From Geobacter sp. UBA6151 (GTDB taxonomy: Bacteria; Desulfobacterota; Desulfuromonadia; Geobacterales; Pseudopelobacteraceae): DNA of 64,000 nt. The position numbers were made by a program, and so were the translations under genes. The notes beneath the pieces are model-generated. The model did no database searches and was not told where the DNA came from. It saw only the letters and a list, made by a program, of their open reading frames with translations. This document shows positions 41,689 through 50,253 of this stretch, in pieces. Each line of letters opens with the position of its first letter. Within the stretch, counting starts at the first letter, position 1. The stretch spans positions 1-64,000 of the forward strand of contig DIUT01000060.1 of assembly GCA_002423105.1 (NCBI GenBank), given 5' to 3'.

Positions 41689-42861
41689 TTAGCGGTCGAT
41701 TTCGCCTAGCACGATATCCAATGTACCGATTACGGCAACCAAGTCTGCAATCATGGCTCCCTTGGACATCTTTTCAATGGCTTGCAAGTTGATGAATGAA
41801 GGGGGGCGAATACGCATCCGGTATGGTTTGGAACTGCCATCACTGACAATATAATATCCCAACTCTCCCTTGGGAGCTTCAACACCAACATAAGCTTCTC
41901 CAGCAGGAACTGGGTAGCCTTCACTGGCAATCTTAAAGTGATGAATCAATCCCTCAATGGAGTTGTAGACCGATTCTTTGGGGGGATAGCAGACCTGGGG
42001 GGCATCGGCAAGCACTGGGCCAGGCTTGAGGCGATCAAGCGCTTGATTAATGATTTTACAGGATTCATGCATCTCCACCAGACGTACTTTGTAGCGGTCA
42101 AACGTGTCACAATTCGTACCGGTTGGCACGATGAATGTATATTTTTCGTACCCTGCATAGGGAATATCGCGACGAAGGTCAAAATCCACTCCGGAACCAC
42201 GCAACGCTGGCCCGGTGATACCTATATCTGTTGCATCTTCAGCAGATATCACACCGTTGCCGATAGTCCTCTTGCGCCAAATCGGGTTGTCGGTTAACAG
42301 ACCTTCATACATATCAAGATAACCAGGTATTGATGCCGCAAAGTCCCGCACTTTTTTCTCAAACTCTGGCGGCACATCCTGGGAGAGACCACCAGCACGG
42401 AAGAAGTTGGAAGTCATCCGGGCCCCGGAAATCAATTCATAGGTTTCCATGACTACTTCACGTTCGCGGAAGGCATACAGAAAGACTGTCATTGCCCCAA
42501 TATCAAGGGCATGACAGGCCAGCCAGACTAGGTGGGACTCCAAGCGCGTCATTTCGGCCATGATAACCCTAATGGTTTCAGCACGTTCCGGAACCTCAAT
42601 ACCCAACAACTTCTCAACAGTCAGTATGTAACCAAGGTTGTTGCTCATTGGAGCCAAATAGTCCAGACGATCGGTCAATGGCAAGGTCTGATGGTAGGTA
42701 CGGTGCTCAGAAAGCTTTTCCACACCACGGTGCAGATAACCGATATCAGGATCAATCTTGACAATGTTTTCACCATCCAGCTCGATTACCAGTCGCAGAA
42801 CACCGTGGGTACTGGGGTGCTGTGGCCCCATGTTAACGGTCATGATCTCTGTCTTAGCCAT
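41689..42861 (-). CDS. nuoD: NADH-quinone oxidoreductase subunit D
   Basis: 49-kDa-type subunit that frames the quinone site with NuoB. 390 aa; NMGPQHPSTHGVLRL near the start contains the quinone-site histidine, then DIGYLHRGVEKLSE and the C-terminal RIRPPSFINLQAIEKMSKG and VIGTLDIVLGEIDR, all conserved. NuoC is a separate gene here, unlike the fused NuoCD of enterics. Confidence 0.97.
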   Translation of the reverse strand: MAKTEIMTVNMGPQHPSTHGVLRLVIELDGENIVKIDPDIGYLHRGVEKLSEHRTYHQTLPLTDRLDYLAPMSNNLGYILTVEKLLGIEVPERAETIRVIMAEMTRLESHLVWLACHALDIGAMTVFLYAFREREVVMETYELISGARMTSNFFRAGGLSQDVPPEFEKKVRDFAASIPGYLDMYEGLLTDNPIWRKRTIGNGVISAEDATDIGITGPALRGSGVDFDLRRDIPYAGYEKYTFIVPTGTNCDTFDRYKVRLVEMHESCKIINQALDRLKPGPVLADAPQVCYPPKESVYNSIEGLIHHFKIASEGYPVPAGEAYVGVEAPKGELGYYIVSDGSSKPYRMRIRPPSFINLQAIEKMSKGAMIADLVAVIGTLDIVLGEIDR

Positions 42862-42899
42862 GTATCGCCTCGTTACTCAGTTAAGTGGTCGCGTTAAAA

Positions 42900-43388
42900 T
42901 CAGGAGAGTCGGCCTTTGTAGGGTTCGCGGCCTGGTCCTTGCAATGGATAATCTTTACGCAATGGATGACCAACCCAATCGGGAGTCATAAGAATCCGGC
43001 GCAGGTCAGGATGATTATCAAAGGTGATCCCGAAAAGGTCAAACACCTCACGCTCCAGCCAGTTAGCAGAGCCAAAAACTTGGGTTGCGCTCTCAATCCG
43101 GCAATCAGACTCGCTCACCGGCACCTTGATACGGATACGGTCCTTATGCGCCACTGAAGTCATCTGGTACACCATCATGAACCGCTCATCTTTCTTGCCA
43201 AGATAATCAACGGCCGTGACGTCAGTCAGCATAGTGTAGCGGCATTCAGCCTTCAAAAAAGAAAGCACCGCTATGAGAGATTCCTTTGCGACCGTGACAA
43301 TCCAGTCACCACGATCTTCCTTTACCTCCAGAATGGAGGCCGCAAACTTCTCCTGCAGCTTTGAAACAGCGCGATGTGTGTCTGCCAT
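42900..43388 (-). CDS. nuoC: NADH-quinone oxidoreductase subunit C
   Basis: 162-aa 30-kDa-type subunit. Signature ERE(V/A)FDLFGITFDNHPDLRRIL followed by WVGHPLRKDYPL matches the family. Soluble peripheral-arm subunit that packs on NuoD. An 86-base gap separates it from nuoB, the longest in the operon. Confidence 0.96.
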   Translation of the reverse strand: MADTHRAVSKLQEKFAASILEVKEDRGDWIVTVAKESLIAVLSFLKAECRYTMLTDVTAVDYLGKKDERFMMVYQMTSVAHKDRIRIKVPVSESDCRIESATQVFGSANWLEREVFDLFGITFDNHPDLRRILMTPDWVGHPLRKDYPLQGPGREPYKGRLS

Positions 43389-43474
43389 GGCATTAAAACC
43401 TTTTTGTAAAAATTATTTTAATTAAGATAAAATTGGACAGAAAGAGTTGCGCCTGCACTTCATGGCGGCCGTCA

Positions 43475-43984
43475 CTATGCTACTGAAACCCGCTCACCAA
43501 TACCGAAAGCCGAGCCAAAGGAATTCTGCTCATTCATGATTTTTTCCTGGAGCTTGATGATACCGTACAACAAAGCCTCGGGCCGCGGAGGACAGCCTGG
43601 AATATAGACATCAACCGGCAATGCTTCGTCAATCCCCTGTACCACACTGTAGGTATCAAACACACCACCCGAACAAGCACAGGCTCCCATGGCAATAACC
43701 CATTTCGGCTCTGGCATCTGGTCATATACCCGCTGAATCACTGGCAGCATCTTCTTGGTGACCGTGCCAGCTATAATGATACAGTCCGACTGACGCGGAG
43801 AAGCACGAAAAATAATACCGAACCGGTCGAGGTCATGGGAGGAGGCACCGGTCGCCATCATCTCGATGGCACAGCAAGCCAAACCGAATGTCATTGGCCA
43901 CAGAGAGGACTTTCTGACCCAGTTGACCAGCATGTCAAGGGAAGTGACAACGACATTATCACCAAGGGGCTGATTTACTCCCAT
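43475..43984 (-). CDS. nuoB: NADH-quinone oxidoreductase subunit B
   Basis: Holds cluster N2, the last cluster before quinone. 169 aa with the unusual tandem cysteines FGLACCAIEMM, then MGACACSGGVF and VYIPGCPPRPEALLYGI. Start overlaps the nuoA stop by ten bases. Confidence 0.97.
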   Translation of the reverse strand: MGVNQPLGDNVVVTSLDMLVNWVRKSSLWPMTFGLACCAIEMMATGASSHDLDRFGIIFRASPRQSDCIIIAGTVTKKMLPVIQRVYDQMPEPKWVIAMGACACSGGVFDTYSVVQGIDEALPVDVYIPGCPPRPEALLYGIIKLQEKIMNEQNSFGSAFGIGERVSVA

Positions 43985-44340
43985 TCCAGTGCTCCTTTTT
44001 TCCAGACGTATACGTACCCTACAAACAGAATTACAATAAAGACGCCCATCTCAACCAAGCCAAACAACCCTAATTTTTTGTACAAAATAGCCCACGGATA
44101 AAGAAAAACCGCTTCAATATCAAACAGAATAAACAACATCGCAATCAGATAGAACTTGATCGAAAAACGCTCGTGTGCAGTTCCCACAGGGTCGCAACCA
44201 CACTCATACGGCGAAAGCTTAAACGGCGCACTCTTCTTCGGACCAATTAAAGAAGAGAGAACTATCGACCCAAGCCCGAAGGCCAAGGCGATCATCAGCA
44301 GCAGGATTATGGGCAGATAGGTTCCCAACATGTAATACAA
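43975..44340 (-). CDS. nuoA: NADH-quinone oxidoreductase subunit A
   Basis: 121 aa, three helices; SPYECGCDPVGTAHERFSIKF is the conserved loop with the redox-sensitive Cys. First gene of the operon, with GGGGAGG just upstream and a promoter 60 bases further on. Confidence 0.96.
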   Translation of the reverse strand: MYYMLGTYLPIILLLMIALAFGLGSIVLSSLIGPKKSAPFKLSPYECGCDPVGTAHERFSIKFYLIAMLFILFDIEAVFLYPWAILYKKLGLFGLVEMGVFIVILFVGYVYVWKKGALEWE

Positions 44341-44359
44341 CCTCCCCGGTCATTTAAAG

Positions 44360-44388
44360 CCTGAAATACCTTCAGGTATACTGTATAC
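44360..44388. promoter_or_regulatory. palindromes in the nuo leader, possible operators
   Basis: CCTGAA-N5-TTCAGG (44360-44376) and GTATACTGTATAC (44376-44388) sit side by side between the -10 box and nuoA. Either could bind a repressor that blocks initiation, or fold as RNA in the leader. No known consensus recognised. Confidence 0.4.
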
Positions 44389-44398
44389 AAACGCAGCA

Positions 44399-44427
44399 AA
44401 AGTATTGCATCCAACCGCCATTGTCAA
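44399..44427 (-). promoter_or_regulatory. sigma-70 promoter of the nuo operon
   Basis: Minus strand: perfect TTGACA (44427-44422), 17-base spacer, TACTTT (44404-44399). Predicted leader of about 52 bases to nuoA. Confidence 0.7.
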
Positions 44428-44648
44428 GCATTTTTTCCCATATTTAAGAAGCTCACCAAGCACAAAAGATTGACGGCATCGATCAAAATAATGACAAATA
44501 ATAATGGCCACTTACATTGAATAAAAACAGTGATCAACCAATACGAATATGCAGTACCGCCCATTTTAATGACATCAAACAAGCCAACAGAACCTGCAAT
44601 TGCATCAAACAGGCTTAGGAATGTCCAGTATCTGCTGTAGCGCTTCAT
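44424..44648 (-). CDS. small two-helix membrane protein, doubtful
   Basis: 74 aa from ATG 44648, starting inside the end of the DUF116 gene (44-base overlap). Two hydrophobic segments (about 15-40 and 45-67) separated by QCKW. No recognisable RBS. Its stop codon coincides with the -35 box of the nuo promoter. The helix pattern looks real, but there is no family match in my knowledge and it could be non-coding. Confidence 0.4.
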   Translation of the reverse strand: MKRYSRYWTFLSLFDAIAGSVGLFDVIKMGGTAYSYWLITVFIQCKWPLLFVIILIDAVNLLCLVSFLNMGKNA

Positions 44649-45390
44649 CAATAGCTTGTACGTTAACCAACGTGTTGAAACAAGGGCCAAAGGGGCGCTC
44701 ATTCAGAATGCCAATAACAGGCAGGGGATAGCAGTCCTTGATGCCGGAAGTGAGATCACGTTCACAGGCAACAGCCAACACCAACTTGGGACGCTTTTCC
44801 ACTATTACCTTGCGGGCCAAGGTTCCACCAGTTGCTACAGAAATATCGATACCATACTTTCTGCCAAGTTCCACCAACCCCATTACATTGCAGCGGCCAC
44901 ACAATACACATTTGTTGATATCGCCGGTCACCTTGATTTCACAGTCAAACAGCTGTATGCAGTGCGGCAACAACACCAGGATGCGATCAGACCTCAGCCG
45001 GTATTTTTGAGAAATCACCAGAGAGTTATTCATAGCAATAAAAGACTGGCGAATCCGGTCCCGGTCCAGCCCCAAAAGTTTACCGACAAACTCAATCACC
45101 GGCAGCAAGAACTTAATAACCATCAGACGCATGAAACGGGTAAAGAAAAGGTCCTTGCCTAAAGCGGTAGTAAGTACCAACAGAACCGTGCCCAAAATAG
45201 CTGTGCCGGAAAGAACTGCCATGATCATACCCACATAGCGGGGAAGATCCGGATGAATATTGGTCAGACCTTTACTGGGAATCCACCAGGCTAGAAAGAT
45301 CAGCCCCACCAACATAAGACAGGTAAAGCCCATCAGCGCAATGAATAGCCGCTTACGTGGCGCGGCAGTCTGGTCCTGAAGGTTGCTCAC
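44605..45390 (-). CDS. DUF116 membrane-anchored cysteine-rich protein
   Basis: 261 aa. Two N-terminal helices (about 14-35 and 50-72), then a cytoplasmic DUF116 domain with CIQLFDCEIKVTGDINKCVLCGRC and a later ACERDLTSGI. The clustered cysteines probably bind metal or an FeS centre. DUF116 genes commonly follow def-fmt in this lineage, but the function is unknown. Four-base overlap with fmt. Confidence 0.85.
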   Translation of the reverse strand: MSNLQDQTAAPRKRLFIALMGFTCLMLVGLIFLAWWIPSKGLTNIHPDLPRYVGMIMAVLSGTAILGTVLLVLTTALGKDLFFTRFMRLMVIKFLLPVIEFVGKLLGLDRDRIRQSFIAMNNSLVISQKYRLRSDRILVLLPHCIQLFDCEIKVTGDINKCVLCGRCNVMGLVELGRKYGIDISVATGGTLARKVIVEKRPKLVLAVACERDLTSGIKDCYPLPVIGILNERPFGPCFNTLVNVQAIDEALQQILDIPKPV

Positions 45391-46337
45391 TGGAAACTCT
45401 CCCTGCTACCGAAAACAGTTCCAGGCAACAACGGGTGTCCGGCCAGAAAACTGACGGCATCCATTCTACGGCTTCCTGCCGCCTGAAGCTCATGAATGAA
45501 CAGAGAACCTTCACCACACGCTATTTCAATCCCGTTCTTTCCCACCACAAGAACAGTCCCCGGTTTTCCGCTGCCTTGGGCAATACTGGTGCGAAACAAT
45601 TTGAGCGTTTCGCCACCAAGTAAAGTAAATGCACCGGGCCAGAGAGCGAAGCCACGGACCAGATCGTGAATAGCCTGGGCTGGCTTGCACCAGTCAATCA
45701 AGCCATCTTCCTTTTTCAAAAGAGGAGCGTAACAGCTTTGCGTATCATCCTGAGGCACTGGAGTAACACTGCCGGACTTGAGCCCGTCCAGAGTTTCTCC
45801 CAACAACTCAGCCCCCAGCAGGGACATCCGGTCATGCAGACTGGAGAAATCCTCATCCTGAGCGATGGATGTGCTTCTTTTCAGCAACATTGGGCCGGTG
45901 TCCAACCCTGCATCCATTAACATGGTGGTTACACCTGTCTCAGTCTCACCATTGACCATACACCAGTTAAGCGGAGCGGCACCACGGTACCGGGGAAGCA
46001 AAGAAGCATGAATATTGATGCAGCCATGCGGTGGAATGTCCAGCAGCGCCTGAGGCAGAATTTGACCAAAAGCCACCACTACGATCAGGTCCGGCCGCAA
46101 TCCACGTATCTGCTCAATCACCTCTGGAGAGCGCACCCTGGACGGCTGAAAAACAGGAATACCCTCATTCAGAGCAAGCTCCTTAACCGGCGGTGGCTGT
46201 AGTTTTTGCCCTCGCCCTTTGGGGCGATCCGGCTGGGTAAAGACAGCTATAACCTCTTCACCTCGATCCAGCAGACACGTAAGCGCTGGGCAGGCAAAAG
46301 CCGGGGTACCCATGTATATAATTCTCCAGCCGGTCAT
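45387..46337 (-). CDS. fmt: methionyl-tRNA formyltransferase
   Basis: Formylates initiator Met-tRNA using 10-formyl-tetrahydrofolate. 316 aa from ATG 46337 (AAAAAAGGAA upstream); product begins MTGWRIIYMGTPAFA. Catalytic motif HASLLPRYRGAAPLNW (about 110-125) and the C-terminal OB-like tRNA-binding domain are intact. Overlaps def by four bases. Confidence 0.95.
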   Translation of the reverse strand: MTGWRIIYMGTPAFACPALTCLLDRGEEVIAVFTQPDRPKGRGQKLQPPPVKELALNEGIPVFQPSRVRSPEVIEQIRGLRPDLIVVVAFGQILPQALLDIPPHGCINIHASLLPRYRGAAPLNWCMVNGETETGVTTMLMDAGLDTGPMLLKRSTSIAQDEDFSSLHDRMSLLGAELLGETLDGLKSGSVTPVPQDDTQSCYAPLLKKEDGLIDWCKPAQAIHDLVRGFALWPGAFTLLGGETLKLFRTSIAQGSGKPGTVLVVGKNGIEIACGEGSLFIHELQAAGSRRMDAVSFLAGHPLLPGTVFGSRESFQ

Positions 46338-46834
46338 AACATTCCTTTTTTCCTGCATTTTTTAAGGTATAGTTCTCTCTTTAACGGAGAGAGCCGATCG
46401 ATAAACAGAATGCCGTCCAGATGATCAATTTCATGCTGGAAGGCAATGGCCAGCAATCCGTCGGCTTGCCATATCCGTTCTTGCCCATCTTGCGAAAGCC
46501 CTTTGACCGTCACTCTCTCATGTCGCCTCACACTGGCCGAGTAATCAGGAACCGACAGGCAACCTTCCTCTTCATACACTGAACCTTCAGCATGAGTAAC
46601 GATCGGGTTGATCACGGTAACCAGACGGGGTTCTTCTTCCTTGCCGGAAATGTCCATAACAATAATACGCTTTAGAACACCAATTTGAGGGGCTGCCAGG
46701 CCGACCCCTGGAGCAGCGTACATGGTTTCAGCCATATCACGGGCCAGCTGTATCACTTCATCGGTAACAGTTTCAACCGGAAGAGATTTCTGCTTGAGAA
46801 GCGGATCAGGAAAGGAGAGAATGGGACGTATCAT
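46334..46834 (-). CDS. def: peptide deformylase
   Basis: Removes the N-terminal formyl group from new proteins; metal-dependent. 166 aa with the three motifs GVGLAAPQIG (about 44), EEGCLSVP (Cys metal ligand) and QHEIDHLDG (two His ligands and the catalytic Glu). First gene of def-fmt-DUF116. Confidence 0.97.
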   Translation of the reverse strand: MIRPILSFPDPLLKQKSLPVETVTDEVIQLARDMAETMYAAPGVGLAAPQIGVLKRIIVMDISGKEEEPRLVTVINPIVTHAEGSVYEEEGCLSVPDYSASVRRHERVTVKGLSQDGQERIWQADGLLAIAFQHEIDHLDGILFIDRLSPLKRELYLKKCRKKGML

Positions 46835-46895
46835 AACTGCATTCCTTATAGCAATTTATTTAAGATTTAATCAATACACTTGCAGGGGGTCACAC

Positions 46896-47102
46896 ATGAC
46901 GGAACCGGTACAGAAAATTGGCAAATCATCTGAAATTGGGCAACGCAAAGGAGACCGCAACCGGTTGCAGCAGAGCTCTCATGAAACAGTAAAGCGGGAA
47001 GTTGACCATGAAAACGACCAAGTGGATATCTCAAAAGAGGCACGTGACCGTGTAGAAGGCCGACACAAAAAAAGCATCTTGGAACATTTGGAGGACGCCT
47101 GA
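46896..47102 (+). CDS. small hydrophilic protein (68 aa), unknown
   Basis: ATG 46896 preceded by GCAGGGGG. Almost entirely charged (KIGKSSEIGQRKGDRNRLQQ, then QVDISKEARDRVEGRHKKS), probably helical or intrinsically disordered. The VDISKEARDRVEG phrase recalls short FlgM/anti-sigma-like conserved small proteins, but too weakly to name it. It is divergent from def and converges on the HDOD gene, only seven bases apart. Confidence 0.55.
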   Translation: MTEPVQKIGKSSEIGQRKGDRNRLQQSSHETVKREVDHENDQVDISKEARDRVEGRHKKSILEHLEDA

Positions 47103-47109
47103 CCAAAGC

Positions 47110-47958
47110 TTACATGAAATAGTTGTTATCCTTTCGGAATGTTGAAATAAAGTGCGTCAACATAGCAATGACTTGTTCTTCACTGAGCCCCAACTGACGC
47201 ACCTGTCTGCTACCGACAATCGGCAGATCTGCCTGCTCATGTATGGCACCAACCCCGAAGCGCCGACAGAACAGATCTGCAAGACTGACAATATGTATCA
47301 AATTAACCAGGTAGGTATCTTCGTCATCAGGAATTTCAAGAGTATGATGCGACATGACCGCCTGCACCAGATTATCGGGGAAATTCCATTTCCGAATCAC
47401 CAACGCCCCGACCTCCTCATGGGTGTACGAGAAAAGTTGCTGCTCAACCTCCTCAAAGGAAGAGCCTTCATTATAACAGCGCTGCATCGCCTCCTGAAAG
47501 CGCTCTTTGTCAATAAAGTTCATAATTTGCTTTCCCAGGTCATGAAAGAGCCCCCCCAGAAACGCTTCATCAGGATTAACCATGAGTGTTTCAGTTGCAA
47601 TTATTCTGGCTGCAAGACCGGCTCCAAAGGAGTGTTCCCAAAGCAGTTTTTCGGTCAGGCCGAATGGATGGTAAACTTGCTTTGCCGAGGCAGCAATCAC
47701 AACGCTTTTGAGCGTCACAAAACCAAGCATCATGACTGCATGCGGCAGTGTCTGAATCTGGCGCTGACATCCATAAAAAGATGAATTGGAAATTTTTAAT
47801 ACCCTGGCGGCAACAGCAGGATCAGAGGCAACTACCCTGGCAAGGTCATCGGCAGTAGCATTTTCCTCCTGCATCAACTGCATGACCTTTGTAGCCACCA
47901 CCGGAATGGTAGGCAGGTCACCAGCAGACATGATAAGCCGCTCCAGCTCTTTATTCAT
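47110..47958 (-). CDS. HDOD-domain signalling protein
   Basis: 282 aa made almost entirely of one HDOD domain (HD-related output domain), with ISNSSFYGCQRQIQTLPHAVMMLGF and the later GLFHDLGKQIMNFI. The HD phosphohydrolase pair is partly retained, but HDOD proteins generally lack catalysis and act as protein-interaction modules in motility, stress or c-di-GMP signalling. No receiver or kinase domain attached. Divergent from the TPR gene. Confidence 0.88.
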   Translation of the reverse strand: MNKELERLIMSAGDLPTIPVVATKVMQLMQEENATADDLARVVASDPAVAARVLKISNSSFYGCQRQIQTLPHAVMMLGFVTLKSVVIAASAKQVYHPFGLTEKLLWEHSFGAGLAARIIATETLMVNPDEAFLGGLFHDLGKQIMNFIDKERFQEAMQRCYNEGSSFEEVEQQLFSYTHEEVGALVIRKWNFPDNLVQAVMSHHTLEIPDDEDTYLVNLIHIVSLADLFCRRFGVGAIHEQADLPIVGSRQVRQLGLSEEQVIAMLTHFISTFRKDNNYFM

Positions 47959-48062
47959 CCAGCCCCCCTCTTACTTTGTTCGTATTCACTACGATCTACA
48001 CCTAAATTTTGGCCATTCTATGTCATATAAGAATGGATAATCAAGCAGTTCGGCTGAATGAT

Positions 48063-48091
48063 TTGAATTTTTACCGTGCGGTGTGTATAGT
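48063..48091 (+). promoter_or_regulatory. sigma-70 promoter of the TPR gene
   Basis: TTGAAT (48063-48068), 17-base spacer, TATAGT (48086-48091), about 49 bases before the TPR gene start at 48140. Confidence 0.7.
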
Positions 48092-48139
48092 CTTCTCCAT
48101 TCACTTCTTTGTTTTTCATGCAAAAAGGAAACAACTGTC

Positions 48140-50050
48140 ATGCATATACGATCTGTCGTATCCGTATCAGCCCTTATTGGTGCAACGTTATTACTAACCG
48201 GATTCACGTGGGGATTTGGCAAGGACAAATGCCTGAAAGCCAATGACATGGCACTGAAACTACCAGCACTGACCGATGAGGTTCAACGTAGTCGCGATGA
48301 GTCGGAAATTCTGCTTCTGTGCCCTGAAGGCGGCGCCGCATCCTTTGTACAGGGTGTACAGGCTGAACATGCCGGTAACATTGACGTTGCCGTCACCGCC
48401 TATCGCCGTGCTCTTCAACTGGAACCGTCCATGAGCGTTGCCAGCGGCAATCTGGGAGTGCTGTACCTGCAGAAAGGTCTTCTGGATGATGCCGCCATTG
48501 AACTGACAAAGGCCATGAACGGCCCACGTATTCCGTCCTACCATAAAGCCCTCGGCAAAATTATGACGGAACGGCGTTTTTACTCCCTTGCTCTGTATCA
48601 CTATGGCGAAACACTTCGAAAAACGCCTGATGATGCAGGAGCAATTGCCGGACAAGCTGATGTTTACGCAGCCCAAGGGCAAAGTGACCGGGCAATGGAG
48701 GAATACCGGCGTGCTCTGCTGATCGCCCCCTCTCACGAGCAGGCATCCATCGAGCTCGCTCGCCTCTACCAACAGCAGAATCATCCAGACAAGGCCTTGG
48801 ATACGCTAAAAAAAGCTGTCGTTGCCAATCCTCGTAGCGCGCCACTTCATCTGGCTCTTGGAGATTTGTATGAAAAACGGGGAGAGATACAACAGGCAGA
48901 GTATGAGTGGCTGCTTGGCGGCAGGAAGTCTGCTTCCAGCACTACACAGGCTTCTCAGCCGGAAGGACTCCTTCGCGGAGACCGGCTTGCAGTACAGGGA
49001 GAGGTCGAACGGGCTGCCGATGCCTATCGGGCAGTACTGAATGATCAGCCTGATGCAGTATTGCCCTTTGAACGCTTGGGACTACTGTATTTCAAAACGG
49101 GGAGAGACGGAGACGCCATTACCGCCTACCGCGAGGCAGCTTATCGCAACTCGTTGAATGCTGATGTCTACTATAACCTCGGACGGTTATACGAAAAGCG
49201 CAGTCAACTGGATGAGGCGATAGTCTACTACAAGCGCACCATAGAACGAAAACCTGACCATGCTGATGCCCGGCTGAAAATGGCAGATATTCGACTCTTA
49301 CGCGGTAATGTCCCGGAAGCGGTTGAGCAGTATGTCGAGTTTCTTAAACTGAAACCGGAAAGTGCGGACATCCACCTGAAGCTGGCCCGGATATTTTTAA
49401 AGAACAAACAGTTCAGCTATGCTGAAGACTCTTACAAAGCAGTGCTCAAGCTGGCGCCTGACAATCTGGACGCCAATCGTGACCTTGCCTCAATCTACCG
49501 CAACAACGGAAATAATGAAAAGGCGATGGAGCATTATACAAAAGCGCTCGAACTACAGAAGGATGATGCCGAAACCCGCAGTGCGCTGGTGGCAATTTAT
49601 GTTAAGGAAAAGAAGTATGATGAACTTACAGCGCTGCTGAAACAGTCTGTGGAAATTGCTCCTGACGATCCGAATAACCATTATAAACTTGGCCTGATCT
49701 ATGACTTCAACAAGGATCATGAAAACGCCATTGCCAGCTACCAGAAAGCAGCAGAGCTAAACCCCGGTCACGCCCGCGCCTTGAACGCTCTGGGACGGGC
49801 TTACATGAAGACAGGACGGCTTTCCGAAGCGCGAGAAGCACTGGAAGCTGCAAAAAAGGCTGACCCAAACCTGGTGGAAGCATCTATTCTGCTCAATAAC
49901 ATGCAGGATGATTTCAGGCCGGAGCCCCGCAAGCAGTCCAGCAGAAAGAAAGCCACTGCAAAGAAAAAAAGAACTACAAGCAAAGCAACCAAAGCAAAAT
50001 CGAAGTCTTCAGCTAAACCAAAGGCTGCTGCAAAGAAAAAAACCCGTTAG
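48140..50050 (+). CDS. secreted/periplasmic TPR-repeat protein with histone-H1-like basic tail
   Basis: 636 aa from ATG 48140 (AAAAAGGAAAC upstream). An N-terminal hydrophobic segment (about 4-22) suggests export. Then roughly 14 TPR units from ~70 to ~590, e.g. GNLGVLYLQKGLLDDAAIELTK and ALNALGRAYMKTGRLSEAREAL. The last ~40 residues are Lys/Ala/Ser-rich (KKATAKKKRTTSK, AKSKSSAKPKAAAKKK), like the tails of bacterial histone-H1-like proteins, and strongly basic. The tail may bind LPS, polyphosphate or nucleic acid. Role unknown. Confidence 0.85.
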   Translation: MHIRSVVSVSALIGATLLLTGFTWGFGKDKCLKANDMALKLPALTDEVQRSRDESEILLLCPEGGAASFVQGVQAEHAGNIDVAVTAYRRALQLEPSMSVASGNLGVLYLQKGLLDDAAIELTKAMNGPRIPSYHKALGKIMTERRFYSLALYHYGETLRKTPDDAGAIAGQADVYAAQGQSDRAMEEYRRALLIAPSHEQASIELARLYQQQNHPDKALDTLKKAVVANPRSAPLHLALGDLYEKRGEIQQAEYEWLLGGRKSASSTTQASQPEGLLRGDRLAVQGEVERAADAYRAVLNDQPDAVLPFERLGLLYFKTGRDGDAITAYREAAYRNSLNADVYYNLGRLYEKRSQLDEAIVYYKRTIERKPDHADARLKMADIRLLRGNVPEAVEQYVEFLKLKPESADIHLKLARIFLKNKQFSYAEDSYKAVLKLAPDNLDANRDLASIYRNNGNNEKAMEHYTKALELQKDDAETRSALVAIYVKEKKYDELTALLKQSVEIAPDDPNNHYKLGLIYDFNKDHENAIASYQKAAELNPGHARALNALGRAYMKTGRLSEAREALEAAKKADPNLVEASILLNNMQDDFRPEPRKQSSRKKATAKKKRTTSKATKAKSKSSAKPKAAAKKKTR

Positions 50051-50253
50051 CAAGACATTGACACAGATCATGAGACCTGTGCACGGGATACAGCAACCGC
50101 AACTTAAACTAAGGTGTGTCGATACCGTGCAGCCCGGCGAAATGGTATTCGCAGCAGTTTTTTATAACCACGATAGTCACCTTTGATCCGGGAATACAAG
50201 GCTGAACTGCACTTCCGGTGAGCACTCTCTGCACGTAAACGGGTACCCTGCCA

